A stretch of DNA of 24,798 bases, from the NCBI GenBank assembly GCA_002332905.1, contig DDAM01000041.1:17795-42592 (forward strand), in the 5' to 3' direction. The position numbers and the translations under genes were made by a program. The notes under the pieces are model-generated. The model ran no database searches. It worked only from the letters and a program-made list of their open reading frames with translations, and was not told where the DNA came from. Positions 8,523 to 15,275 of this stretch are shown here, in pieces. The DNA is from Firmicutes bacterium UBA2058 (GTDB lineage: Bacteria > Bacillota > Clostridia > Tissierellales > Sedimentibacteraceae). How positions within the stretch are numbered: position 1 is the stretch's first letter; every line of letters begins with the position of its first letter.

Positions 8523-8604
8523 GTCTCCAATGTATAGGCTGTGCCTATACATTTTATAGGCTGTACCTATACATTTGTAGTCGAGACTATGGCATAATGG
8601 AAGG
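8523..8604 (+). repeat. Tandem 22-bp palindromic repeats nested in a GTCTC...GAGAC hairpin
   Basis: Two head-to-tail 22-bp units at 8533-8554 and 8555-8576 differ at one base (G at 8543, A at 8565). Each is palindromic around TATAGG and CCTATA; the first gives an 11-bp stem, 8529-8539 with 8543-8553. They sit between GTCTC (8523-8527) and GAGAC (8583-8587), which is followed by TATGGCATAATGGAAGG. This ending is like the hairpin elements at 3054-3122 and 13187-13209. The last bases form the activator's ribosome binding site. Confidence 0.7.
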
Positions 8605-8610
8605 TTAAAG

Positions 8611-10026
8611 ATGGATAAAAATATAAAAAATGTTTTAAAATTAGTAGATAATCATCTAAATAACTTAGAGGAATATCAGAGTCTTCTTGAAGCTATTTTT
8701 CTAAGCACTCAGGATGCTATTAGCGTTGTAAATGATAAAGGTGAACACATTATGGTAAATCCAGCCTATACCAAAATAACTGGAATTAGTACCGAAGATA
8801 TACTTGGTAAAGAAGCTAGTTATGATGTTTTGGAGGGAGAGAGTGTTCACCTAAAAGTTTTAGAAACTAAGACTGCAATAAAGGGAGTGACGCTTAAGCT
8901 TAGACCAACAGGTAAAATAGTTATTGCTCAGGCTGCTCCTATTATTGTTAATAATAAGCTTATTGGTAGTGTTGCAGGATTAACAGATGTAACTGAAATA
9001 AATAAATTAACTAATAAATTGCAGGAAGCGAAAAAGAAAATTAGACAGTTATCAGCAAAGTACATTTTTGATGATATTATAGGAGAATCAGAAAAATTTA
9101 TAGATAGTAAGCTTCAAGCTCAAAAGGCTGCTAGAGTTCCAGTTACGGTATTGTTAAGAGGAGAAAGCGGTACTGGTAAGGAGCTGTTTGCCCATGCAAT
9201 CCATGCTCAAAGCTCTAGAAAAAATAATCAGTTTATTAGAGTTAATTGTGCAGCTTTATCTGAATCACTTATAGAAAGTGAGTTATTTGGTTATGTTGAA
9301 GGAGCATTTACTGGTGCTAAAAAGGGCGGTAAGAAAGGTTTATTTGAAGAAGCTAACAAAGGAACAATTTTCTTAGACGAAATATCAGAAATAAATCTTA
9401 ATACTCAAGTTAAGCTTTTACGGGTTTTACAAGAAAAAGAAATAACAAGAGTTGGTAGTTCAATGAGTATTCCAATTGATGTTAGGATTATTGCAGCTAC
9501 AAATGTAAATTTAGAACAAGCTGTTAGAAAAGGAAAGTTTAGAGAGGATTTATATTATAGACTAAATATATTTCCAATAAACATACCTTCATTAAAGGAA
9601 AGAAAAGACGACATACCTTTATTAGTTAATGAATTTATTAAAAAATTTAACTATGAATATGGACGAAATATAAAAGGTATAGAAGAGCAAGCAGTGGACA
9701 AGCTTATGGATTATGATTGGCCTGGGAATGTAAGAGAATTAGAGAATTATGTTGGTAGATGTATTATAAACATGAACTTTAATGAGCAAATAATTAAGAG
9801 AAATAATTTACCACATCAAATTATAAAAGCCGAAAGTTTGTATAATCCAAAAAAAGTCGTTAATGAAAGTATAGAAACTTTAGATGACCATATTAGCAGA
9901 TTAGAATCTGAATATTTGCAAAAGGTTTTATTAAATTTGAATAATAATAAAACAGAAGCTGCAAAAAAACTTGGTATTTCTATACGTAATTTATATTACA
10001 AACTGGATAAGTATAATATTGTTTAA
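8611..10026 (+). CDS. bkdR: Sigma-54-dependent activator with PAS sensor domain (BkdR-like)
   Basis: 471 residues in the classic three-part layout. Residues 20-130 form a PAS domain (LSTQDAISVVNDKGEHIMVN). The AAA+ domain spans about 150-385, with Walker A GESGTGKE (184-191), the sigma-54-contacting GAFTGA loop (231-236) and Walker B GTIFLDE (251-257). Residues 440-471 form a Fis-type helix-turn-helix (EAAKKLGISIRNLYYKL). It should be an ATP-driven activator of RpoN promoters, responding to a ligand bound by the PAS domain. The adjacent -24/-12 promoter and two palindromes between this gene and ptb make the downstream ptb-buk-vor operon its obvious target, as BkdR controls bkd in Bacillus. 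The symbol rests on that context. GGAAGG at 8599-8604 supports the start. Confidence 0.9.
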   Translation: MDKNIKNVLKLVDNHLNNLEEYQSLLEAIFLSTQDAISVVNDKGEHIMVNPAYTKITGISTEDILGKEASYDVLEGESVHLKVLETKTAIKGVTLKLRPTGKIVIAQAAPIIVNNKLIGSVAGLTDVTEINKLTNKLQEAKKKIRQLSAKYIFDDIIGESEKFIDSKLQAQKAARVPVTVLLRGESGTGKELFAHAIHAQSSRKNNQFIRVNCAALSESLIESELFGYVEGAFTGAKKGGKKGLFEEANKGTIFLDEISEINLNTQVKLLRVLQEKEITRVGSSMSIPIDVRIIAATNVNLEQAVRKGKFREDLYYRLNIFPINIPSLKERKDDIPLLVNEFIKKFNYEYGRNIKGIEEQAVDKLMDYDWPGNVRELENYVGRCIINMNFNEQIIKRNNLPHQIIKAESLYNPKKVVNESIETLDDHISRLESEYLQKVLLNLNNNKTEAAKKLGISIRNLYYKLDKYNIV

Positions 10027-10027
10027 A

Positions 10028-10045
10028 CGTGCAATAATTTGCACG
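10028..10045 (+). promoter_or_regulatory. Upstream activator site 1 for the sigma-54 activator
   Basis: Perfect palindrome CGTGCAA-TAAT-TTGCACG, starting two bases after the activator's stop codon. Its core is repeated 41 bp downstream, about four helical turns, and about 117 bp before the -24 GG. Predicted binding site for the Fis-type domain of the neighbouring activator. Confidence 0.7.
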
Positions 10046-10068
10046 CATAATAACTGGGCAAAATGTTG

Positions 10069-10086
10069 CATGCATTAATTTGCACA
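10069..10086 (+). promoter_or_regulatory. Upstream activator site 2 for the sigma-54 activator
   Basis: The core TGCATTAATTTGCA (10071-10084) differs from the core of site 1 by one base and keeps the TGCA(A/T)-TAAT-TTGCA layout. The flanks are less symmetric than in site 1. It lies on the same helical face as site 1. Confidence 0.65.
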
Positions 10087-10143
10087 CTTGATGTTTTGCT
10101 TTTTATATGCATTGAAAAATCAGTGTAAAATACTGTAATTTGT

Positions 10144-10159
10144 TGGCATAGTATTTGCA
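10144..10159 (+). promoter_or_regulatory. Sigma-54 (-24/-12) promoter of the ptb-buk-vor operon
   Basis: TGGCAT-AGTAT-TTGCA, with the invariant GG (10145-10146) and GC (10157-10158) separated by exactly 10 bases, matches the RpoN consensus TGGCAC-N5-TTGCA at all but one specified position. Transcription would start near 10170, leaving a leader of about 100 bases with two hairpins before ptb. Confidence 0.9.
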
Positions 10160-10179
10160 TGAATATAATAAGAGGTGAT

Positions 10180-10228
10180 AGTGTGAAGAAAAAATTTTTC
10201 ACACTGTGAAATAAAAACACATTTCACA
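10180..10228 (+). repeat. Two AGTGTGAA-type hairpins in the ptb leader
   Basis: Hairpin 1: AGTGTGAA (10180-10187) pairs with TTCACACT (10198-10205). Hairpin 2: TGTGAAAT (10205-10212) pairs with ATTTCACA (10221-10228) around the loop AAAAACAC. That loop is identical to the one in the hairpin at 8447-8470 upstream of the activator gene. Both lie downstream of the -24/-12 promoter, so they are in the RNA. Confidence 0.65.
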
Positions 10229-10271
10229 CTTTATTTTATAATACCACTTTGTAGTATAATGGGAGGTTATA

Positions 10272-11171
10272 GTGAAAAATTTTGAAGATATTCTTAAAGT
10301 AGCGACTAATAAAAATGTTAAAATAGCCGTTGCAGCAGCACATGATAAAGAAGTTTTATCAGCAATTAAAATGGGTATGGATGCTAATTTAGTTACTCCA
10401 ATACTTGTTGGTGATAAAAAACAGATATTAAGCTATGCAAATGAATTAAACCTTGATTTAACAAATGTTGAAATTATAGATGAAGCTGATATACAAAAAG
10501 CATCTGAAATAGCAGTGACATTAGTTCATGACGGTAAGGCAAAAATATTAATGAAGGGCTTAGTGGATACATCAATAATATTAAAAGCAGTACTGAATAA
10601 AGATTTTGGTTTAAGAACAAACAACCTTTTAAGTCATGCAGCAGTCTTTCAATTAGAAAAATATCATAAGCTATTGTTTGTAACAGATGCAGCTATGAAT
10701 TTAGCGCCAAATGCAGATGAAAAGAGACAAATAACAGAAAATATAGTTAGTCTTGCACATTCATTATCAATAAAGGAACCTAAAGTAGCAGTAATATGTG
10801 CAAAAGAAAAAGTAAATCCAAAGATGATAGCTACTGTTGATGCAGCTGAGCTTGTTGAAAAAAATAAGGCTGGAGAAATAACAGGATGTATAATCGGTGG
10901 TCCTTTTGCACTTGATAATGCAGTATCTAAAGAGGCTGCTATACATAAAGGTATTGATGATCCAGTTGCTGGGGATGCTGACATACTACTTATGCCTAAT
11001 ATAGAAGCAGGAAATGTTTTATATAAATCACTTGCATTTCTATCAAGTTCTAAAAACGCTGGAATACTTCTTGGCGCTAGTGCTCCAATAGTATTAACAT
11101 CAAGAGCAGATACAGATGAAGCAAAATTAAACTCTATAGCATTAGCAGTAATGTATGCAAGTGTGAAATAA
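10272..11171 (+). CDS. ptb: Phosphate butyryltransferase (branched-chain acyl specificity likely)
   Basis: 299 residues, the normal length for a PTA_PTB-family phosphotransacylase without extra domains. It converts an acyl-CoA plus phosphate to acyl-phosphate plus CoA. Recognisable blocks are KIAVAAAHDKEVLSAI, ILMKGLVDTSIILKAVLN, LLFVTDAAMNLAPN, GCIIGGPFALDNAVS and LLMPNIEAGNVLYKSL. The start codon is GTG at 10272, five bases after GGGAGG (10261-10266). It is the first gene of the sigma-54-driven operon and is followed by buk. The distal vor genes make isobutyryl-, isovaleryl- or 2-methylbutyryl-CoA the likely physiological substrate rather than butyryl-CoA. No crotonase-to-butyryl-CoA genes are nearby. 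Confidence 0.93.
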   Translation: MKNFEDILKVATNKNVKIAVAAAHDKEVLSAIKMGMDANLVTPILVGDKKQILSYANELNLDLTNVEIIDEADIQKASEIAVTLVHDGKAKILMKGLVDTSIILKAVLNKDFGLRTNNLLSHAAVFQLEKYHKLLFVTDAAMNLAPNADEKRQITENIVSLAHSLSIKEPKVAVICAKEKVNPKMIATVDAAELVEKNKAGEITGCIIGGPFALDNAVSKEAAIHKGIDDPVAGDADILLMPNIEAGNVLYKSLAFLSSSKNAGILLGASAPIVLTSRADTDEAKLNSIALAVMYASVK

Positions 11172-11217
11172 ATTGCGTAGGTAAGGTTGAAAGAAATAAA
11201 AAATAAAGAAAGGATAG

Positions 11218-11292
11218 GCACCGAGCCCATGCATAAATATTATGTCTTTCTTGAAAAGAAAGACTGGGTTCTTTGTAAAATCGGTGCATGGG
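11218..11292 (+). promoter_or_regulatory. Structured RNA element between ptb and buk
   Basis: Nested stems are visible: P1 GCACCGA (11218-11224) with TCGGTGC (11281-11287); P2 GCCCA (11225-11229) with TGGGT (11265-11269); P3 GTCTTTC (11244-11250) with GAAAGAC (11258-11264), which abuts P2. A competing perfect 8-bp pairing, CCCATGCA (11226-11233) with TGCATGGG (11285-11292), would break P1 and P2 and cover the region just before the buk start. Such mutually exclusive folds are typical of a cis-acting RNA switch or translational attenuator. I know of no matching named class. Confidence 0.55.
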
Positions 11293-11297
11293 TATAA
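11229..11297 (+). CDS. Possible 22-codon upstream ORF (leader peptide) of buk
   Basis: An ATG at 11229 opens 22 codons (beginning MHKYYVFLEKKDW) and ends with TAA at 11295-11297, only two bases before the buk ATG at 11300. A purine-rich AAAGGATAGG (about 11209-11218) could serve as its ribosome binding site, at the long end of normal spacing. The stop-start arrangement would allow terminational reinitiation on buk, which lacks a strong site of its own. The peptide resembles nothing I know, and an open frame of this length could be chance. Confidence 0.3.
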   Translation: MHKYYVFLEKKDWVLCKIGAWV

Positions 11298-11299
11298 TT

Positions 11300-12373
11300 A
11301 TGGAAAAAATAAGACAACTAATAATTAATCCAGGCTCAACTTCAACTAAAATTGCAGTTTTTGACAATGAAGAGGTTGTGTTTGAAAAAACCTTAAGACA
11401 TCAAACAGAAGAATTAGCAGGCTATGATAAAATATCAGACCAATATGAATTTAGAATGAATATAATTTTAGATGCTCTTAAGGAAAACAATATAGAATTA
11501 TCTTCACTATCATCAATTGTAGGACGTGGCGGATTATTAAAGCCGATTGAGGGTGGAACATACAGTATAAACGAAGTAATGGTGCAGGATTTAAAGGTTG
11601 GAGTTATGGGCGAGCATGCATCAAATCTTGGCGGAATGATAGCTTATTCTATAGCTCAGAAGCTTAATATACCTTCTTTTATAGTGGATCCAGTAGTTGT
11701 TGATGAATTGGATGATATAGCTAGAATAAGTGGACATCCTAATTTTGAAAGAACAAGTATATTCCACGCATTAAATCAAAAAGCAGTTGCACGACGTTGT
11801 GCAAAAGAATTAGGAAAAGGCTATAATGAATTAAATTTAATAGTAGTACATCTTGGTGGTGGTGTTTCTGTTGGAGCTCACAAAATGGGTAGAGTTGTAG
11901 ATGTAAACAATGCACTTGATGGTGATGGACCATTTTCACCTGAGAGATCTGGCTCGCTTCCGATTGGAGCAGTTGTTAAAGCTTGCTTTAGCGGAAAGTA
12001 TACTAAAGAGCAGATGGCTAAAATGATAAAAGGTAATGGTGGACTTAACGCATATTTAAATACAAATGATGCTAAAAAAGTAAGTGAAATGGCTGAAGCT
12101 GGAGATGAAAATGCAAAGCTTGTATATTATGCTATGGCTTATCAGGTATCAAAATCAATAGGAGAATGTGCTGTAGTATTAGATGGTAAGGTAGATGGAA
12201 TAGTTATCACAGGTGGTATTGCATATGATAAAGATTTTGTTAAGTTTATCTCTAATAAAGTGAGCTTTATTTCAAAAATATTTGTATATCCTGGTGAAGA
12301 TGAGCTTTTAGCTCTTGCACAGGGTGGAATAAGAGTTATAATAGGTGAAGAAAAAGCAAAAATTTACACATAG
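11300..12373 (+). CDS. buk: Butyrate kinase (branched-chain fatty acid kinase)
   Basis: Converts acyl-phosphate plus ADP to the free short-chain fatty acid plus ATP, the substrate-level phosphorylation step after Ptb. It belongs to the acetokinase/ASKHA fold. The N-terminal phosphate loop reads LIINPGSTSTKIAVFDNEE; the middle has HPNFERTSIFHALNQKAVAR and LIVVHLGGGVSVGAH; the C-terminal part has DGIVITGGIAYD and VYPGEDELLALAQGG. I start it at ATG 11300 (357 residues), which gives the usual short lead-in MEKIRQLIINPGS. An in-frame ATG at 11288 lies inside the structured element and is not preceded by a ribosome binding site. Its stop codon TAG is part of the first copy of the 19-mer repeat that follows. 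Confidence 0.94.
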   Translation: MEKIRQLIINPGSTSTKIAVFDNEEVVFEKTLRHQTEELAGYDKISDQYEFRMNIILDALKENNIELSSLSSIVGRGGLLKPIEGGTYSINEVMVQDLKVGVMGEHASNLGGMIAYSIAQKLNIPSFIVDPVVVDELDDIARISGHPNFERTSIFHALNQKAVARRCAKELGKGYNELNLIVVHLGGGVSVGAHKMGRVVDVNNALDGDGPFSPERSGSLPIGAVVKACFSGKYTKEQMAKMIKGNGGLNAYLNTNDAKKVSEMAEAGDENAKLVYYAMAYQVSKSIGECAVVLDGKVDGIVITGGIAYDKDFVKFISNKVSFISKIFVYPGEDELLALAQGGIRVIIGEEKAKIYT

Positions 12374-12429
12374 ACAATCTACTGAATGTAGACAATCATA
12401 CTGAATGTAGACAATCATACTGATTGTCT
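12371..12429 (+). repeat. Three tandem 19-mers ending in a perfect triloop hairpin
   Basis: TAGACAATC(A)TACTGAATG occurs at 12371-12388 (one base shorter), 12389-12407 and 12408-12426 (ending TGATTG). The third unit differs so that AGACAATCA (12409-12417) and TGATTGTCT (12421-12429) form a perfect 9-bp stem with loop TAC. It touches the strong ribosome binding site GGAAAGGAGG (12430-12439) of the next gene. The first unit contains the buk stop codon. Confidence 0.85.
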
Positions 12430-12446
12430 GGAAAGGAGGAAGAAGC

Positions 12447-13121
12447 TTGACTGATAAAAGATTAACCATAGTGACAGGTCATTATGGGAGTGGCAAAACA
12501 GAATTTTCTGTTAATAAAGCTATAGATTTAAAAAAGAAAAACGACAAGGTAAATATAGCTGATTTAGATATAGTAAATACCTACTTCCGTACTAGAGAGA
12601 AAAAGGAATATTTAGAATCTATAGGCATACATGTTTGTGATAGTAGTGTAAGAAGTACAACACTTGATTTGCCAGCAATTCCTGCAGAAGTTATGGGTAT
12701 TATAAAAAATGAATCTGTAGCTGCCGTATTAGATATAGGAGGAGATGCTGTTGGAGCAAGAGTATTGGCTAGCTTTTCTCCCTTAGTTAAAAAGACAGAT
12801 TATGATTTACTGTTTGTAATTAATGCTAATAGACCAGAAACACAAACGGCTGAAGATGTAATTGATTATATAAAAGCTATAGAATCAACATCTGATTTAA
12901 AAGTAACTGGATTGGTTAATACTACACATTTGCTTAAGGATACAACAGTTGATGATATAGAAAGAGGTCATAAGCTGGCTAAGGAGGTTTCTTTAATAAC
13001 CAATATTCCTATAGCTTATGAAGTTGCTATAGAAAGTGTTGCATCTCAGATAGAAAATAAAGAGATAAAAGAAAAACTGTTCCCTATAAAAATGTATATG
13101 AGGGAAGAGTGGATGAGTTAA
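12447..13121 (+). CDS. P-loop ATPase of the vor operon (SIMIBI/MinD-like), function unknown
   Basis: 224 residues. The P-loop GHYGSGKTE lies at residues 11-19 and DLDIVNTYFR at about 39-48. A VLDIGGDAVGARVL stretch, probably the switch/Walker B region, and FVINANRPETQTAEDVIDYI follow. This pattern is of the CobQ/CobB/MinD/ParA-like group. There are no cysteine pairs like those of ApbC/Nbp35 Fe-S carriers and no membrane helix. The start is TTG 12447, with a very strong GGAAAGGAGG seven bases upstream. Its place between the acid kinase and the Fe-S-containing oxidoreductase subunits suggests a role in assembly, cofactor loading or regulation of the oxidoreductase. That is inference; I cannot assign a reaction. 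Confidence 0.8.
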   Translation: MTDKRLTIVTGHYGSGKTEFSVNKAIDLKKKNDKVNIADLDIVNTYFRTREKKEYLESIGIHVCDSSVRSTTLDLPAIPAEVMGIIKNESVAAVLDIGGDAVGARVLASFSPLVKKTDYDLLFVINANRPETQTAEDVIDYIKAIESTSDLKVTGLVNTTHLLKDTTVDDIERGHKLAKEVSLITNIPIAYEVAIESVASQIENKEIKEKLFPIKMYMREEWMS

Positions 13122-13130
13122 CACTATGAG

Positions 13131-13209
13131 TTTGTTTTTAAACAAATTTGCTATACAAATTTTGTTTTACAATATATGCTACATTATCTCAACAAAGTTG
13201 AGACTATGA
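13131..13209 (+). repeat. Hairpins in the leader of the ferredoxin gene
   Basis: TTTGTTT (13131-13137) pairs with AAACAAA (13140-13146). The latter half can instead pair, with one bulged T, across CTATA to the CAAATTTTGTTTT stretch at about 13156-13168, so the two hairpins exclude each other. Next, TCTCAAC (13187-13193), loop AAA, GTTGAGA (13197-13203) is followed by CTATGA, another copy of the hairpin-CTATG element, 8 bases or so before ATGGAGG. Confidence 0.6.
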
Positions 13210-13232
13210 AATTATAATATGGAGGTTTTATA

Positions 13233-13448
13233 ATGGCTAAAGGTAAAGTAACATTTAACGAGGACATTTGTAAAGGCTGTGAATTATGTGTATCAGTATG
13301 TCCTAAAAAAATTATCAGCTTAAATACTGATAAAATAAATAAAAAAGGATATAATCCAGCTCACGTAATTAATATGGATGAGTGTATTGGTTGTGCTAAT
13401 TGTGCAGTTATGTGTCCAGACTCAGTAATAAAAGTAGAAAGAATATAA
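13233..13448 (+). CDS. vorD: 2x[4Fe-4S] ferredoxin subunit of VOR-type oxidoreductase
   Basis: 71 residues with two complete CX2CX2CX3CP clusters: Cys13, 16, 19, 23 and Cys51, 54, 57, 61. This is the delta-type polyferredoxin subunit of 2-oxoacid:ferredoxin oxidoreductases, carrying electrons from the thiamine diphosphate site to free ferredoxin. GGAGG at 13221-13225 precedes the ATG. The next gene, the alpha subunit, starts 18 bp after its stop, so it is part of the complex rather than a free ferredoxin. Confidence 0.92.
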   Translation: MAKGKVTFNEDICKGCELCVSVCPKKIISLNTDKINKKGYNPAHVINMDECIGCANCAVMCPDSVIKVERI

Positions 13449-13466
13449 TGATGGAGGAGAAATTAA

Positions 13467-14528
13467 ATGGCTAAGGTTTTAATGAAAGGTAATGAAGCTA
13501 TAGGAGCAGCTGCTATAAAAGCTGGATGTAAATATTTCTTTGGATATCCTATAACTCCACAAAGTGAATTACCTGAATATATGTCAAGTGAACTACCAAA
13601 GGTAGGTGGAGTATTTTTACAAGCAGAAAGTGAAGTAGCAGCTATAAACATGGTTTACGGTGCTGCAGGTGCAGGAGTTAGAGTAATGACTAGTACTTCA
13701 AGTCCAGGAATGGCTTTAAAGCAAGAAGGTATAACTTATTGTGCAGGTGCTGAGCTTCCTTGCGTTATAGTTAACGTTATGAGAGGCGGACCGGGACTAG
13801 GTGGTATTCAACCGAGCCAATCTGACTATTTTCAAGCAACTCGTGGAGGTGGAAACGGAGACTACAGAACAATAGTTTATGCTCCAGCCAGTATACAAGA
13901 GCTTGTTGATTATGTTATGGATGCGTTTGTTAAGGCTGATCAATACCGAATGCCTGTTTTAGTATTGGCAGATGGTATGATTGGACAAATGATGGAGGCT
14001 GTAGAGTTTAAAGAGCCAAAAGAAGTAAAATTAGAAGAAAAAACTTGGGCAACTGATGGTACAAAAGGTAATAGAAAACCTAATATTATAAATTCATTAT
14101 TCTTAGATCCTCAAGCCTTAGAAGATCATAACTGGAAATTAGATAGAAGATATAAAGAAATAGAGCAAAATGAAGTATTAGTAGAGTCATTTGGATTGGA
14201 AGATGCTGATGTTGTATGTGTTGCTTACGGCACAACTGCAAGAATAGTTAAAAATGCTATAGAAGATTGTAAAGCTAAAGGATTAAAGGTTGGTTTAATT
14301 AGACCAATAACTTTATGGCCATTCCCAATGGACGAATTCAAAAAAATAAATCCAAACTGTAAAGGTATACTAACTGTTGAAATGAGTACTGGACAAATGA
14401 TTGATGATGTTAAAATAGCTAATGAAGGAAGATTGCCAGTATACTTTAACGGTAGAGTTGGTGGAATGGTTCCAACACCAGCAAGTGTAGTTGTAGATAT
14501 AGAAAAAATAGCTGGAGGTATAAAATAA
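13467..14528 (+). CDS. vorB: 2-oxoacid:ferredoxin oxidoreductase alpha subunit (VorB type)
   Basis: 353 residues, matching the length of the separate alpha subunits annotated as 3-methyl-2-oxobutanoate dehydrogenase VorB. Conserved blocks are GNEAIGAAAIKAGCKYFFGYPITPQSELPEYM, QAESEVAAINMVYGAAGAGVRVMTSTSSPG, and the VNVMRGGPGLGGIQPSQSDYFQATRGG segment. A C-terminal transketolase-like domain has VAYGTTARIVKNAI and VEMSTGQMIDDV. The complex oxidatively decarboxylates a 2-oxoacid to acyl-CoA and CO2 while reducing ferredoxin. Specificity for branched-chain oxoacids rather than 2-oxoglutarate is inferred from the ptb-buk-bkdR context. It overlaps the beta gene by one base (TAATG). Confidence 0.92.
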   Translation: MAKVLMKGNEAIGAAAIKAGCKYFFGYPITPQSELPEYMSSELPKVGGVFLQAESEVAAINMVYGAAGAGVRVMTSTSSPGMALKQEGITYCAGAELPCVIVNVMRGGPGLGGIQPSQSDYFQATRGGGNGDYRTIVYAPASIQELVDYVMDAFVKADQYRMPVLVLADGMIGQMMEAVEFKEPKEVKLEEKTWATDGTKGNRKPNIINSLFLDPQALEDHNWKLDRRYKEIEQNEVLVESFGLEDADVVCVAYGTTARIVKNAIEDCKAKGLKVGLIRPITLWPFPMDEFKKINPNCKGILTVEMSTGQMIDDVKIANEGRLPVYFNGRVGGMVPTPASVVVDIEKIAGGIK

Positions 14529-15274
14529 TGACAATCGTATATGAAAAATCAAAAGGTTTGACAGATGCGCAAACTCACTACTGTCCAGGATGTACACATG
14601 GAGTAATCCATAAATTAGTAGCAGAGGTATTAGTTGAATTAGGAGTGCTTGGAGATGCAATAGGAGTTGCTCCGGTTGGATGTTCAGTGCTTGCATATAA
14701 TTACTTTAACTGTGATATGTCGGAAGCGGCTCATGGTAGAGCTCCAGCAGTTGCAACTGGAATAAAAAGAGTAAGACCGGAAAATACTGTATTTACTTAT
14801 CAAGGAGATGGAGACTTAGCATCTATTGGTACAGCAGAAGTAGTTCATGCAGCTCATAGAGGGGAAAAAATAACTACTATATTTGTTAATAATGGTATAT
14901 ATGGTATGACAGGCGGACAAATGGCTCCTACTACATTGATAGGACAAAAAGCTACTACTGCCCCACTTGGACGTACTGTAGAACATTCAGGAATGCCTAT
15001 TAAAATGGCAGAAATGCTTGCTACAATAGACGGAGCAAAATTTGTTGAAAGAGTTGCAGTTAATAATCCTGCAAATATCAGAAAAGCAAAAAAAGCTATA
15101 AAAAGAGCTTTTGAATGTCAAATACAAGGTAAAGGCTTCGCAATAGTAGAAGTATTATCAACATGTCCAACTAACTGGGGAAAAACTCCTGTTAATGCTT
15201 TAAAATGGTTAGAAGAAAACATGATACCATACTATCCTTTAGGAAATTTCAGAGACTTTGAGGAGGATAAATAA
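14528..15274 (+). CDS. vorA: 2-oxoacid:ferredoxin oxidoreductase beta subunit, TPP-binding
   Basis: 248 residues. It has the conserved YCPGCTHGVIHKL opening, PVGCSVLAYNYF, and the thiamine diphosphate/Mg2+ site GDGDLASIGTAEVVHAAHRG followed by FVNNGIYGMTGGQMAPTT. This is the catalytic TPP subunit of the oxidoreductase. Start ATG 14528 shares a base with the alpha stop codon, so translation is probably coupled. The gamma gene begins one base after its stop. Confidence 0.93.
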   Translation: MTIVYEKSKGLTDAQTHYCPGCTHGVIHKLVAEVLVELGVLGDAIGVAPVGCSVLAYNYFNCDMSEAAHGRAPAVATGIKRVRPENTVFTYQGDGDLASIGTAEVVHAAHRGEKITTIFVNNGIYGMTGGQMAPTTLIGQKATTAPLGRTVEHSGMPIKMAEMLATIDGAKFVERVAVNNPANIRKAKKAIKRAFECQIQGKGFAIVEVLSTCPTNWGKTPVNALKWLEENMIPYYPLGNFRDFEEDK

Positions 15275-15275
15275 C

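Noticed and set aside
10180..10228. GTGTGAA/TTCACAC inverted repeats as Rex redox-repressor sites in the ptb leader
   Set aside because: Rex sites need TTGTGAA and TTCACAA half-sites about four bases apart. Here the half-sites are 8-12 bases apart with variable spacing and lack the outer TT/AA, which fits RNA hairpins better.
10664..11230. Long open frame opposite ptb on the minus strand
   Set aside because: It is an antisense shadow of a firmly identified gene, with no ribosome binding site and no recognisable domain.
11172..11287. T-box leader between ptb and buk
   Set aside because: No T-box sequence (TGGNACCGCG-like) or terminator/antiterminator pair is present, despite the strong secondary structure.
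12371..12426. Tandem repeats as a CRISPR array
   Set aside because: The units are contiguous 19-mers with no spacers, only three copies, and no cas genes are nearby.
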